5,297 nucleotides of DNA from Gammaproteobacteria bacterium (GTDB lineage: Bacteria > Pseudomonadota > Gammaproteobacteria > Arenicellales > JAHEKD01), in the NCBI GenBank assembly GCA_024638545.1, contig JAHEKD010000217.1:1-5297 (forward strand). Reading direction: 5' to 3'. Position 1 is the stretch's first letter, and every line of letters starts with the position of its first letter. Position numbers and translations under genes: made by a program. The notes below the pieces were generated by a model that did no database searches, was not told where the DNA came from, and worked only from the letters and a program-made list of their open reading frames with translations. Below, in pieces: positions 1-5,185 of the stretch.

Positions 1-27
1 CCTGCAGCACGAGGAAGCCTCGGAAAA

Positions 28-132
28 GGCCCGCAGGCATAGTCGACACGATGTCGAGGACCCTGACCGAGTAACATGCCCACAGGGCGTGGCAAGGGAC
101 CGTCGCAGTAGTTGGGTGGTGAGAAATGCGGG
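28..132 (+). repeat. Left copy of 105-bp inverted repeat
   Basis: The reverse complement of this segment recurs at 5186-5290 without gaps. Only five positions differ: 41, 44, 75, 113 and 128 in this copy. Similarity stops inward after the CGGG at 129-132, and outward at 28, although only seven further bases can be compared there. Two short hairpins are visible: TCGACA-CGA-TGTCGA at 43-57 and ATGCCC-ACA-GGGCGT at 76-90, the latter with one G-T pair. The strand reading outward (minus here) has no stop codon in any of its three frames. The sharp inner edge suggests the end of an insertion sequence or other interspersed element lying to the left. The family is not established; a resemblance to IS1380-type ends is only an unverified impression. 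Confidence 0.9.
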
Positions 133-312
133 TTAACCATCTTAATTTAGCGATTGGGAGCAGCGCTCAGGATTATATAGTTGAATCCATAAGCAAAAGC
201 GGGAAGTCAGGTTTGCTTACGGGACCTATCCCGGTTTCGATGTTCAGATAATCCGTCTACTGATTACGGCCTGCAATCATTCGAATCAGACCAGAATATT
301 GATGCAGTAACG
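133..312. other. Gene-free stretch between left repeat and NYN gene
   Basis: No credible gene is seen in these 180 bases. Two small inverted repeats are present: TAAGCAAA (190-197) with TTTGCTTA (212-219), separated by 14 bases, and CGGGA-CCTA-TCCCG (220-233). Neither is followed by a T-run on either strand, so neither is a convincing intrinsic terminator, although they lie 80 to 120 bases downstream of the leftward NYN gene and could cap its transcript. Confidence 0.5.
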
Positions 313-1113
313 CTATTTGCCAGTCAGACTGACGAGATGATCATGTTCGCCGGATTTAACTTCAAAACTTTTCGGATATTTTCTCAAAAGTTCTGAAAAA
401 CTAGTGCACTCATAATTCGATTCATCAAACGTTGGATCGAGCCTCTTAACGATTGGCCTGATCGCGGCTTTAACAACCCATTCATCACCGGTTTTCTTCG
501 AAACTTGTTTTATAGCCTTAGTGATTAGTTCAATGGGATCCTTGATTTGGATTATATCTGATTCTGTCGATTCAAATTCAGCGGGGGCTGTACTTTTATT
601 ATCATCAACCAGTGTTTCATAATACTTGAATTCAGAACAGCTGTTTGCCCAGTGCTGGTTTGTAGAGGCCCGGCAACCGATGCCAATCAGGTCTTTACCC
701 GCTGCCTTTATTTTCTGTGCAAGCGGAATAAAATCACTGTCTCCGCCAATGACCATAATTGAGGAGATATGTGGAAATCTCAAAATATCCTCAATAATAT
801 CCAGAGAAAGCTTTATGTCGGCACCATTTTTTGCTGAAGCACCAGGTGGAAAAATTTGAATCAGCTCGACCGCACATTTAAGAAGTGAGTGTCTGTATTT
901 TGAATACCACTGCCAGTTACAGTAAGCCTTATTAATCGCAACATTTCCGTATGTTGTTGCAAAGTCGTACAGTGACTGCACGTCAACCAGCAGATTCTGT
1001 TGTTTTGTGCGGTTCTGGGATCTGCCATAGCTGCCCGCTCCCTTGTCGGAGTCGAATAGACTGGCATGAATATTTTCAAAGTCCCAGTAGACAGCAACCG
1101 TCTCTCTTGCCAT
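313..1113 (-). CDS. NYN-domain (PIN-like) predicted ribonuclease with C-terminal LOTUS/OST-HTH domain
   Basis: This 266-residue protein is probably a cytoplasmic metal-dependent nuclease acting on RNA. The N-terminal NYN domain (about residues 5-168, LabA/DUF88 type) shows the acidic residues expected of the PIN-like fold: D11 in YWDFEN, D99 in KNGADIKLSLD with D105 just after, and D125 and D127 in GGDSDF. After a polar linker (about 170-190), residues 192-262 look like an OST-HTH/LOTUS domain (DPIELITKAI, then a basic helix and FSELLRKYP). LOTUS domains bind RNA, including G-rich or structured RNA, in known families. The ATG has an AGGT Shine-Dalgarno 9 bases upstream (1123-1126). The gene is 155 bp downstream of the hydroxylase gene on the same strand and is the gene nearest the left repeat. 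No signal peptide or membrane segment is seen. Domain assignment is firm for NYN, likely for LOTUS; the RNA target is unknown. Confidence 0.88.
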   Translation of the reverse strand: MARETVAVYWDFENIHASLFDSDKGAGSYGRSQNRTKQQNLLVDVQSLYDFATTYGNVAINKAYCNWQWYSKYRHSLLKCAVELIQIFPPGASAKNGADIKLSLDIIEDILRFPHISSIMVIGGDSDFIPLAQKIKAAGKDLIGIGCRASTNQHWANSCSEFKYYETLVDDNKSTAPAEFESTESDIIQIKDPIELITKAIKQVSKKTGDEWVVKAAIRPIVKRLDPTFDESNYECTSFSELLRKYPKSFEVKSGEHDHLVSLTGK

Positions 1114-1268
1114 TATAATTTTACCTAGTAGTTAAGTGAGTGGAGAAATAAGAACATACAATTTATGTTTAATAAAAAGAGGATTTGATCACGCTTTTTA
1201 TATCCATGATCCCATAGGCAGGAGTATAACAGCCTGGCATGTATTCCGGGGCCTGTATCGTGGTATCT

Positions 1269-2072
1269 TTAACGATCACGAAATGGCTGAGATAGCAATT
1301 TATCAACAATCTGCTCTCTGTGATCACGAAATTGATTGATGCCGATTAACATTTTCTCATGCGTGTCACGGGGTTGTTCAATGTAGGTGCCAAAAAGGCG
1401 ATCCCATACGGACAAGTTGAAACCATAGTTGCTGTCTGTTTCCTGACGATAAACTGAATGATGAATGCGGTGCATGTCAGGTGTTACAAAAAGCCACCTT
1501 AAGGCTTTATCAAGCCATAGAGGCAACCTCAGGTTGCTGTGCGTAATCATGGATGTCGCATTGAGAATAATCTCAAACAGAAGAATTGCAACAGCGGGTA
1601 TGCCCAGAATGATTATGGCGGCAAACTTTATTAATAAAGACAAAATTATTTCAACCGGATGAAAGCGTATGCCTGTCGTTACGTCAATATGCGTGTCGCT
1701 ATGATGCATTCGATGAAATCTCCAGAGCCAGTGAATTTTATGAAATACAACATGCTGGCCATAAATCAGAACATCCAGTAGTAAAACTGATAACACGAGG
1801 GCCACAAAATAAGGGATCGTTATCAGGTTAAAGAGGCCGTAGCCAGAATTTTCGGCGTAGATTGCAACCGCTATTGTGGTCGTTGGAAGTAAGATGCGAA
1901 CTATCGCTGAATCCAAAATCACGATACCGATGTTGTTCGTCCAGCGCAGTTTCCGCCTCGCATCAACATTTCTTCTCGGCAAAGTGAATTCAAGCACGGC
2001 CATGCAGGCTAAAATGCCAATAAAAAAACTCAGGCGCCAGAGGTCAGCATTATTAAGCAGTTGATCGATCAT
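1269..2072 (-). CDS. Membrane fatty acid hydroxylase / sterol desaturase family protein
   Basis: This 267-residue integral membrane protein belongs to the FA_hydroxylase family of di-iron enzymes, which hydroxylate or desaturate lipids and sterol-like substrates with oxygen. All the histidine clusters are present: H107-x3-H111, H120-x2-HH (123-124), H178 in ITHSN, and H201-x2-HH (204-205), with an extra H138 in RFHP. Hydrophobic segments lie near residues 14-31, 48-72, 84-106 and 145-172, so the histidine clusters face one side of the membrane, normally the cytoplasm. The length is usual for bacterial members. Upstream of the ATG there is no good Shine-Dalgarno, but no other start codon is available in frame within the preceding 11 codons. 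It lies 120 bp downstream of cysE on the same strand. The substrate cannot be read from sequence; no carotenoid, hopanoid or sphingolipid gene is adjacent. Confidence 0.92.
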   Translation of the reverse strand: MIDQLLNNADLWRLSFFIGILACMAVLEFTLPRRNVDARRKLRWTNNIGIVILDSAIVRILLPTTTIAVAIYAENSGYGLFNLITIPYFVALVLSVLLLDVLIYGQHVVFHKIHWLWRFHRMHHSDTHIDVTTGIRFHPVEIILSLLIKFAAIIILGIPAVAILLFEIILNATSMITHSNLRLPLWLDKALRWLFVTPDMHRIHHSVYRQETDSNYGFNLSVWDRLFGTYIEQPRDTHEKMLIGINQFRDHREQIVDKLLSQPFRDR

Positions 2073-2113
2073 GGTGGAAGTGGATAGTAGATAGATTCGT
2101 TGACCAATCAGGC

Positions 2114-2119
2114 AGTATA
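2114..2119 (-). promoter_or_regulatory. Possible -10 element for the hydroxylase gene
   Basis: On the minus strand this reads TATACT, 41 bases upstream of the hydroxylase ATG. No recognisable -35 hexamer lies 16 to 19 bases further up, so this is only a weak candidate. It would allow the hydroxylase gene to be transcribed separately from cysE. Confidence 0.25.
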
Positions 2120-2136
2120 AGAATCTACAGGTTTAT

Positions 2137-2169
2137 CACTGGAGCTGGTTTGCCGAACAAGCTTCACTG
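2137..2169 (-). terminator. Hairpin downstream of cysE, possible terminator or 3' end stabiliser
   Basis: CACTGGAGCT (2137-2146) pairs with AGCTTCACTG (2160-2169) with one G-T pair and one mismatch. The stem continues inward as GTTT (2148-2151) against GAAC (2155-2158), leaving a three-base loop. It starts 23 bases after the cysE stop codon. On the minus strand it is not followed by a U-run, so a classical rho-independent terminator is unlikely. Transcript-end processing or stabilisation, or partial termination before the hydroxylase gene, are alternatives. Confidence 0.4.
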
Positions 2170-2192
2170 TTATCAATATTTGATTTTGACTA

Positions 2193-3014
2193 TCACTTGT
2201 TTTTTTTGTCCCTGTCCAGCAAATGATCCATTTCGAGTGCCGGGAGGTCCTGGCAGGGTTTGCCCACGCCAATAGCCGGAACGCCAACCACCGTACAGTG
2301 TGGTTTCACATCATTCAGGACAACGCTGCCAGCGCCCACTTTTGCACCCTCACCAATACGTACGTTGCCCAGAATTTTTGAACCTGCGCCAATTAGGACA
2401 CCATCTGCAACCTTGGGATGTCGATCACCGGTTTCTTTACCTGTACCTCCAAGCGTGACTTCATGCAGCATTGATACATTGTTACCCACAACCGAAGTTT
2501 CACCTATAACCAGGCTTGTTGCGTGGTCTATTAATATACCATGACCAATTTTCGCGGCCGGATGAATGTCGACGGCAAAGCACTCACTAATACGGTTTTG
2601 AAGGAACAGGGCGATATCGCGGCGTTCGTGATTCCACAACCAGTGTGTCACACGATATGCACACAGTGCGTGGAAACCTTTAAAGTAGAGCAATGGCATT
2701 ATATATTTATCGCAGGCAGGGTCACGTTCATAAAATGCACTGATATCAGTGCGTATGGCTTTCCGGATATCTTCGTCATCTTTAATTGCCTGACCAAGAA
2801 CTTTGCAGATGGTCATATCTTTGAGTGTTTCACACCGCAGCTTATCAGCAAGGATATGTGTTACAGAATCTTCGAGCGAATCCTGATTTAAAATAGTTGA
2901 GTGTAAATAGCCGGACAATAGCGGTTCATTGATGGCAGCCTGTCGAGCCTCTTCACAGATATCCGCCCATAGAGTATCGTTGGCAAATATCGGGGTAACT
3001 TTTGCATGAGTCAT
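2193..3014 (-). CDS. cysE: Serine O-acetyltransferase CysE
   Basis: CysE makes O-acetylserine from L-serine and acetyl-CoA, the first step of cysteine synthesis in the cytoplasm. The protein has 273 residues: an alpha-helical N-terminal domain (about 10-145) and a left-handed beta-helix of hexapeptide repeats (about 149-250). Catalytic residues align with E. coli CysE at a constant offset of six: D98 (E. coli D92), D163-H164 in DHATSLVIGET (D157-H158) and H199 in GDRHP (H193). M262 matches E. coli M256, linked to cysteine feedback inhibition, so feedback control is probably kept. The C-terminus ends in DRDKKNK and lacks the terminal isoleucine that docks into CysK in the cysteine synthase complex. 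The last codons run through eight A residues (2200-2207). The ATG has AGGA 8 bases upstream. No iscR, cysK or other cys gene is in the window. Confidence 0.97.
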   Translation of the reverse strand: MTHAKVTPIFANDTLWADICEEARQAAINEPLLSGYLHSTILNQDSLEDSVTHILADKLRCETLKDMTICKVLGQAIKDDEDIRKAIRTDISAFYERDPACDKYIMPLLYFKGFHALCAYRVTHWLWNHERRDIALFLQNRISECFAVDIHPAAKIGHGILIDHATSLVIGETSVVGNNVSMLHEVTLGGTGKETGDRHPKVADGVLIGAGSKILGNVRIGEGAKVGAGSVVLNDVKPHCTVVGVPAIGVGKPCQDLPALEMDHLLDRDKKNK

Positions 3015-3048
3015 TATTAAAATCCTGTGGTAATCGCACTCTCCTTCT

Positions 3049-3079
3049 ATTATATCGGATCAATGCTAATATTTTTCAA
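3049..3079 (-). promoter_or_regulatory. Probable cysE promoter
   Basis: On the minus strand a perfect TATAAT (3049-3054) is preceded by TTGAAA (3074-3079) with a spacer of 19 bases, which is longer than ideal. Transcription would start near 3042, giving a leader of about 28 bases with the AGGA ribosome site at 3023-3026. The -35 overlaps the upstream part of the rightward promoter of the gene at 3135. Confidence 0.55.
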
Positions 3080-3104
3080 GTTAAGTACAGGTAAGCTATA
3101 TAAT
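3075..3104 (+). promoter_or_regulatory. Probable promoter of the rightward membrane-protein gene
   Basis: A perfect TATAAT lies at 3099-3104, 30 bases before the ATG at 3135. The best -35 candidate is TTCAAG (3075-3080) with an 18-base spacer, matching the consensus at only three positions. It lies back to back with the cysE promoter and the two -35 regions overlap, so binding of polymerase at one could affect the other. Confidence 0.45.
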
Positions 3105-3110
3105 ATGTAG

Positions 3111-3126
3111 CTTCAAAATATTGAAG
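3111..3126 (+). promoter_or_regulatory. Inverted repeat near the transcription start, possible operator or leader hairpin
   Basis: CTTCAA and TTGAAG form a perfect 6-bp inverted repeat around AATA. It begins about seven bases after the TATAAT of the rightward promoter, where transcription should start, and its right arm contains the GAAG that is the only Shine-Dalgarno-like sequence before the ATG at 3135. It could be a repressor site or a small hairpin that covers the ribosome site. The sequence is AT-rich, so chance is possible. Confidence 0.35.
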
Positions 3127-3134
3127 AAATAACT

Positions 3135-3833
3135 ATGAATCAGACACTTAACGACTCTGTAAGTCGGGGATTCAGCGGTAAGCAGGTCGTTATGTTTGTT
3201 ATTGCCGCCGTCCTGGCCACGGTTATTGTCACTTTTTTCGTGGTAAAGACCTATATTTTTCCAACAGAATTCAAGCCCGTTACGTTAAGTGAAAAGGAAG
3301 AGCAAGGGTTAAATAAGAAGCTGGCAGAACTTGATATCCTGCAATTCGGCGGGCCTGATGGCGATGTTGAAATCAGCGGCAATGTTGTTGAGGAAGGTGG
3401 AGGCCGGTTAGCGCCGGAGCGTTACTCAGAGGCAGGCGCCAGTCGAGAGATAAGCTTTAATGAACGCGAACTCAATGCGCTGGTTGCCAGTAATACCGAC
3501 ATGGCCAAACGTCTGGCTGTCGATCTGTCAGATGATCTTGCCAGTGCAAAATTGCTCATTCCACTCGATCCGGACTTCCCGATCATGGGAGGGCGAACCT
3601 TAAGACTGAATGCAGGTGTTCAGCTTTCATTCAAGAATGATCGCCCGGTTGTTGTGCTAAAAGGAGTCAGCGTAATGGGTGTGCCCATTCCCAATGCATG
3701 GCTTGGCAATCTCAAAAACGTTGACCTGGTCAGTGAGTTTGGCACGGATGAGGGCTTCTGGAGGGCTTTTGCAGCTGGCGTTGATTTAATCGAAGTCAGA
3801 GATGGGCGATTACTCGTCAGGCTCAAGGAGTAA
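3135..3833 (+). CDS. Conserved single-pass membrane protein of unknown function
   Basis: This 232-residue protein has a short cytoplasmic N-terminus with R11 and K16, one membrane segment (about 17-37), and then a domain expected in the periplasm. A helical, charged stretch (about 50-66) and a glycine-rich linker (about 72-92) lead to a conserved-looking domain, about 95-232. It contains FNERELNALVA, the segment RLAVDLSDDLASAKLLIPL, an alternating hydrophobic strand pattern, VVVLKGVSVMGVPIPNAWLG and GRLLVRL at the end. I recall homologues in gammaproteobacteria that carry unsupported names such as arginine N-succinyltransferase; nothing here resembles that enzyme. The layout (anchor, a short 'NALV' helix, lipid-binding-like beta domain) is reminiscent of YpmS/DUF2140 proteins, but that is a weak inference. 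The ATG is preceded only by a poor ribosome site. Its 3' end overlaps the convergent acetyltransferase gene by 11 bp. Confidence 0.85.
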   Translation: MNQTLNDSVSRGFSGKQVVMFVIAAVLATVIVTFFVVKTYIFPTEFKPVTLSEKEEQGLNKKLAELDILQFGGPDGDVEISGNVVEEGGGRLAPERYSEAGASREISFNERELNALVASNTDMAKRLAVDLSDDLASAKLLIPLDPDFPIMGGRTLRLNAGVQLSFKNDRPVVVLKGVSVMGVPIPNAWLGNLKNVDLVSEFGTDEGFWRAFAAGVDLIEVRDGRLLVRLKE

Positions 3834-4257
3834 GCTGTTTTTTCATCACCACTGCGTCGCCAGGACATAGCTTGCTGAACTGTCTGGTTATTCTAATCTC
3901 CGGCGGGATAAGGGATCGGTCCACCGGTATAAATCCAAGCCTGGAAAAAAAACCTTCGGCAGTTTCTGTTAACAAGTACAGATCACGAATGTTTTCATTT
4001 AGGGCCGTCTCAATCAGCGCCTCGCAAACGATCTTCGCATAGCCCTTGCCGTGATGGTGTGGGCAAACAGCGACAGATCGTAAAAGTGCATAAGGGAGAG
4101 ATAATTCAAGTCCTCCAGCTGCCACGTAGCGGTGATTATATTTTAAACCGAAAAATATTTGTTTAACAATATCAATATCTTCGATTACTAAATCAAAGTG
4201 GCTTAGCAGATTTATCAACGCCGGAACGTCTTTGGTATCTAGCTTTTGGATCTTCAT
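3823..4257 (-). CDS. GNAT acetyltransferase, ArsN2-like
   Basis: This 144-residue protein is a complete single GNAT domain that should transfer acetyl from acetyl-CoA to a small molecule. Motif A, with the acetyl-CoA pyrophosphate loop, is at residues 60-74: RSVAV followed by HHHGKG, a variant of the usual Q/R-x-x-G-x-G. The later segments LYLLTETAEGFFSRLGF (93-109), VDRS with PPEIR (112-122) and FSKLCPGDAVVMKK (127-140) are the pattern I associate with the family called arsenic resistance N-acetyltransferase ArsN2. The true substrate of ArsN2 is not well defined, and no arsR, arsB, arsC or arsM is present here, so a role in arsenic resistance is only suggested. The start ATG has AAGAG six bases upstream. 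Its TGA lies inside the end of the convergent gene. A run of eight T residues in the coding strand encodes G102-F103-F104. Confidence 0.87.
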   Translation of the reverse strand: MKIQKLDTKDVPALINLLSHFDLVIEDIDIVKQIFFGLKYNHRYVAAGGLELSLPYALLRSVAVCPHHHGKGYAKIVCEALIETALNENIRDLYLLTETAEGFFSRLGFIPVDRSLIPPEIRITRQFSKLCPGDAVVMKKQLTP

Positions 4258-4267
4258 GTCGCGCTCT

Positions 4268-4332
4268 TAGCCGGCAATTTTTCAGGTGAGGTAAGGGTTG
4301 ATTTGCTCAGCATGCGAAAATCTTGCCGGTTA
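4268..4332 (-). promoter_or_regulatory. Possible structured leader of the acetyltransferase gene
   Basis: TAGCCGGCAA (4268-4277) and TTGCCGGTTA (4323-4332) are complementary at nine of ten positions, with one G-T pair. Inside the 45-base loop, GATTTGC (4300-4306) and GCGAAAATC (4314-4322) can form a smaller stem with bulges. On the minus strand the closing arm runs into the AAGAG ribosome site (4264-4268) of the acetyltransferase gene. If transcription starts above 4332, this could be a folded leader that limits ribosome access. No known riboswitch class is recognised. Confidence 0.3.
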
Positions 4333-4594
4333 TTCGTGTTGACCCGGTCTCAGGTATGTCATCATTTTCGTGTCAATACTGTAAGTATGCTATCTGTGGT
4401 TACTGTCCGCAATCACTCAATGCAATTCCGGCGGTTTTCATTGCATGCAAAGTTTACTAGAATTACAGAATAGATGGATGTAACACTGAATCGATCAGTT
4501 CGTTTATCAGATCGCGCTGCATTATCAGATTATGGCTGTATTCATAAATAAAAAGCTATTATCAACTCTCGCTGTCATAATTTAGTAGTTTATA

Positions 4595-4600
4595 TGGAGG
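4595..4600 (+). promoter_or_regulatory. Ribosome binding site fixing the lipoprotein start
   Basis: TGGAGG lies five bases before the ATG at 4606. It overlaps an in-frame ATG at 4594, which has no ribosome site of its own and would add four residues (MEAV) before a typical lipoprotein signal. The start at 4606 is therefore preferred. Confidence 0.85.
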
Positions 4601-4605
4601 CTGTA

Positions 4606-5148
4606 ATGAAATTATTTACCTTAGTGCTCATCTCGACATTTTTTTTTACGGGTTGTGTAGCCAATCTCGGTTCGAGATCACCATACGCCGATTTTGTGCT
4701 GCTTGAAATAAAACGACCTATAACAGTCCCTGCAGGCAGCAGCTTCGCATATGTAAAAGCCAGGGGGCAGGTGGTTCGGCGAAAGGAAATTGGGACGTAT
4801 GAGCTTTATTGCAAATTTCTGGTGCCAAGACCGAAAAATAGCGGTGAAACAGTTATCAATCCGGATAATTTTACTATTCATGGAATCCACAAACGTTTCG
4901 CGGACGTTTTGCCGATAAATTTTGGAGAATACCAGGTTGCTTTCAACGGTCGCGTCAGGCCTCATCATGGTAATGGCGGGACACAGGTCGACCTGGAACT
5001 TTATTTCAAGATTTCATCAGAAAACCAGCCCCAGGTAAAGTCACTATCCTGTATACGATTTGGTGATCCGGTGTTCTACAACATGCCAAAGGTCAAGGAA
5101 GTTCAGGAACTGTTTGGTGACCTGGCAGAGTTCAAAACTCGTGAATGA
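4606..5148 (+). CDS. Small lipoprotein of unknown function
   Basis: With the start at 4606 the product has 180 residues. It begins with a lipoprotein signal: K2, a hydrophobic core (3-14), and the lipobox F-T-G-C with the lipidated cysteine at C17. Residue 18 is Val rather than Asp, so sorting to the outer membrane is expected in a gammaproteobacterium. The mature part starts with SPYADFVLLEIKRPITVPAG, then YELYCKF, and has only two further cysteines, C69 and C149, which could form a disulphide. A beta-rich fold is likely. It resembles short gammaproteobacterial lipoproteins with this SPYADFVLLE-type start that I recall only as uncharacterised. Nine T residues in a row (4639-4647) encode F12-F13-F14 in the signal peptide. 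The gene is alone on its strand and ends 37 bp before the right repeat, with no terminator between. Confidence 0.87.
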   Translation: MKLFTLVLISTFFFTGCVANLGSRSPYADFVLLEIKRPITVPAGSSFAYVKARGQVVRRKEIGTYELYCKFLVPRPKNSGETVINPDNFTIHGIHKRFADVLPINFGEYQVAFNGRVRPHHGNGGTQVDLELYFKISSENQPQVKSLSCIRFGDPVFYNMPKVKEVQELFGDLAEFKTRE

Positions 5149-5185
5149 TAAAGTCAGTACTTACAAAAGCGTCGAGATATCATAG

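Larger units (their letters stand above)
4258..4605. other. Divergent intergenic region between acetyltransferase and lipoprotein genes
   Basis: This 348-bp stretch must hold the promoters of both flanking genes. No convincing gene is seen: the longest open frame (4246-4473, +) lacks a ribosome site and family resemblance. Visible structure is a 10-bp inverted repeat (4268-4277 with 4323-4332), a 7-bp inverted repeat ATGCAAT/ATTGCAT (4420-4426 with 4440-4446), and a direct repeat TTATCAGAT at 4504-4512 and 4522-4530. CATAAT at 4576-4581 could be a -10 for the lipoprotein gene, but it has no clear -35. Confidence 0.5.

Noticed and set aside
28..132. Repeat as an integron attC site
   Set aside because: The copies are inverted rather than direct, differ from attC in lacking the end-to-end palindrome with GTTRRRY/RYYYAAC ends, and enclose several genes on both strands.
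220..233. CGGGA-CCTA-TCCCG hairpin as terminator of the NYN gene
   Set aside because: It lies about 80 bases past the stop and has no T-run on the relevant strand.
1275..1331. Direct repeat GATCACGAAAT at 1275-1285 and 1321-1331
   Set aside because: Both copies are inside the hydroxylase coding end and encode similar short FRD peptides; only two copies of 11 bases, most likely chance.
1136..1339. 67-residue rightward open frame starting with GTG
   Set aside because: It has no ribosome site or recognisable motif, and its last 71 bases are antisense to the hydroxylase gene end. It is best taken as chance.
2541..2891. 116-residue rightward open frame
   Set aside because: It lies wholly antisense within cysE, whose identity is certain from catalytic motifs.
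313..3014. The three leftward genes as one functional operon
   Set aside because: Gaps of 120 and 155 bp, a hairpin after cysE and unrelated functions give no support for a shared pathway.
4246..4473. 75-residue rightward open frame in the intergenic region
   Set aside because: The start lies within the acetyltransferase gene on the other strand, there is no Shine-Dalgarno, and the sequence is low in conserved-looking features.
4594..4605. Lipoprotein start at the upstream ATG
   Set aside because: The ATG overlaps the TGGAGG ribosome site of the ATG at 4606 and would put MEAV before a normal lipoprotein signal.
4678..4968. 96-residue leftward open frame
   Set aside because: It is antisense to the lipoprotein gene, which has a signal peptide, lipobox and strong ribosome site.
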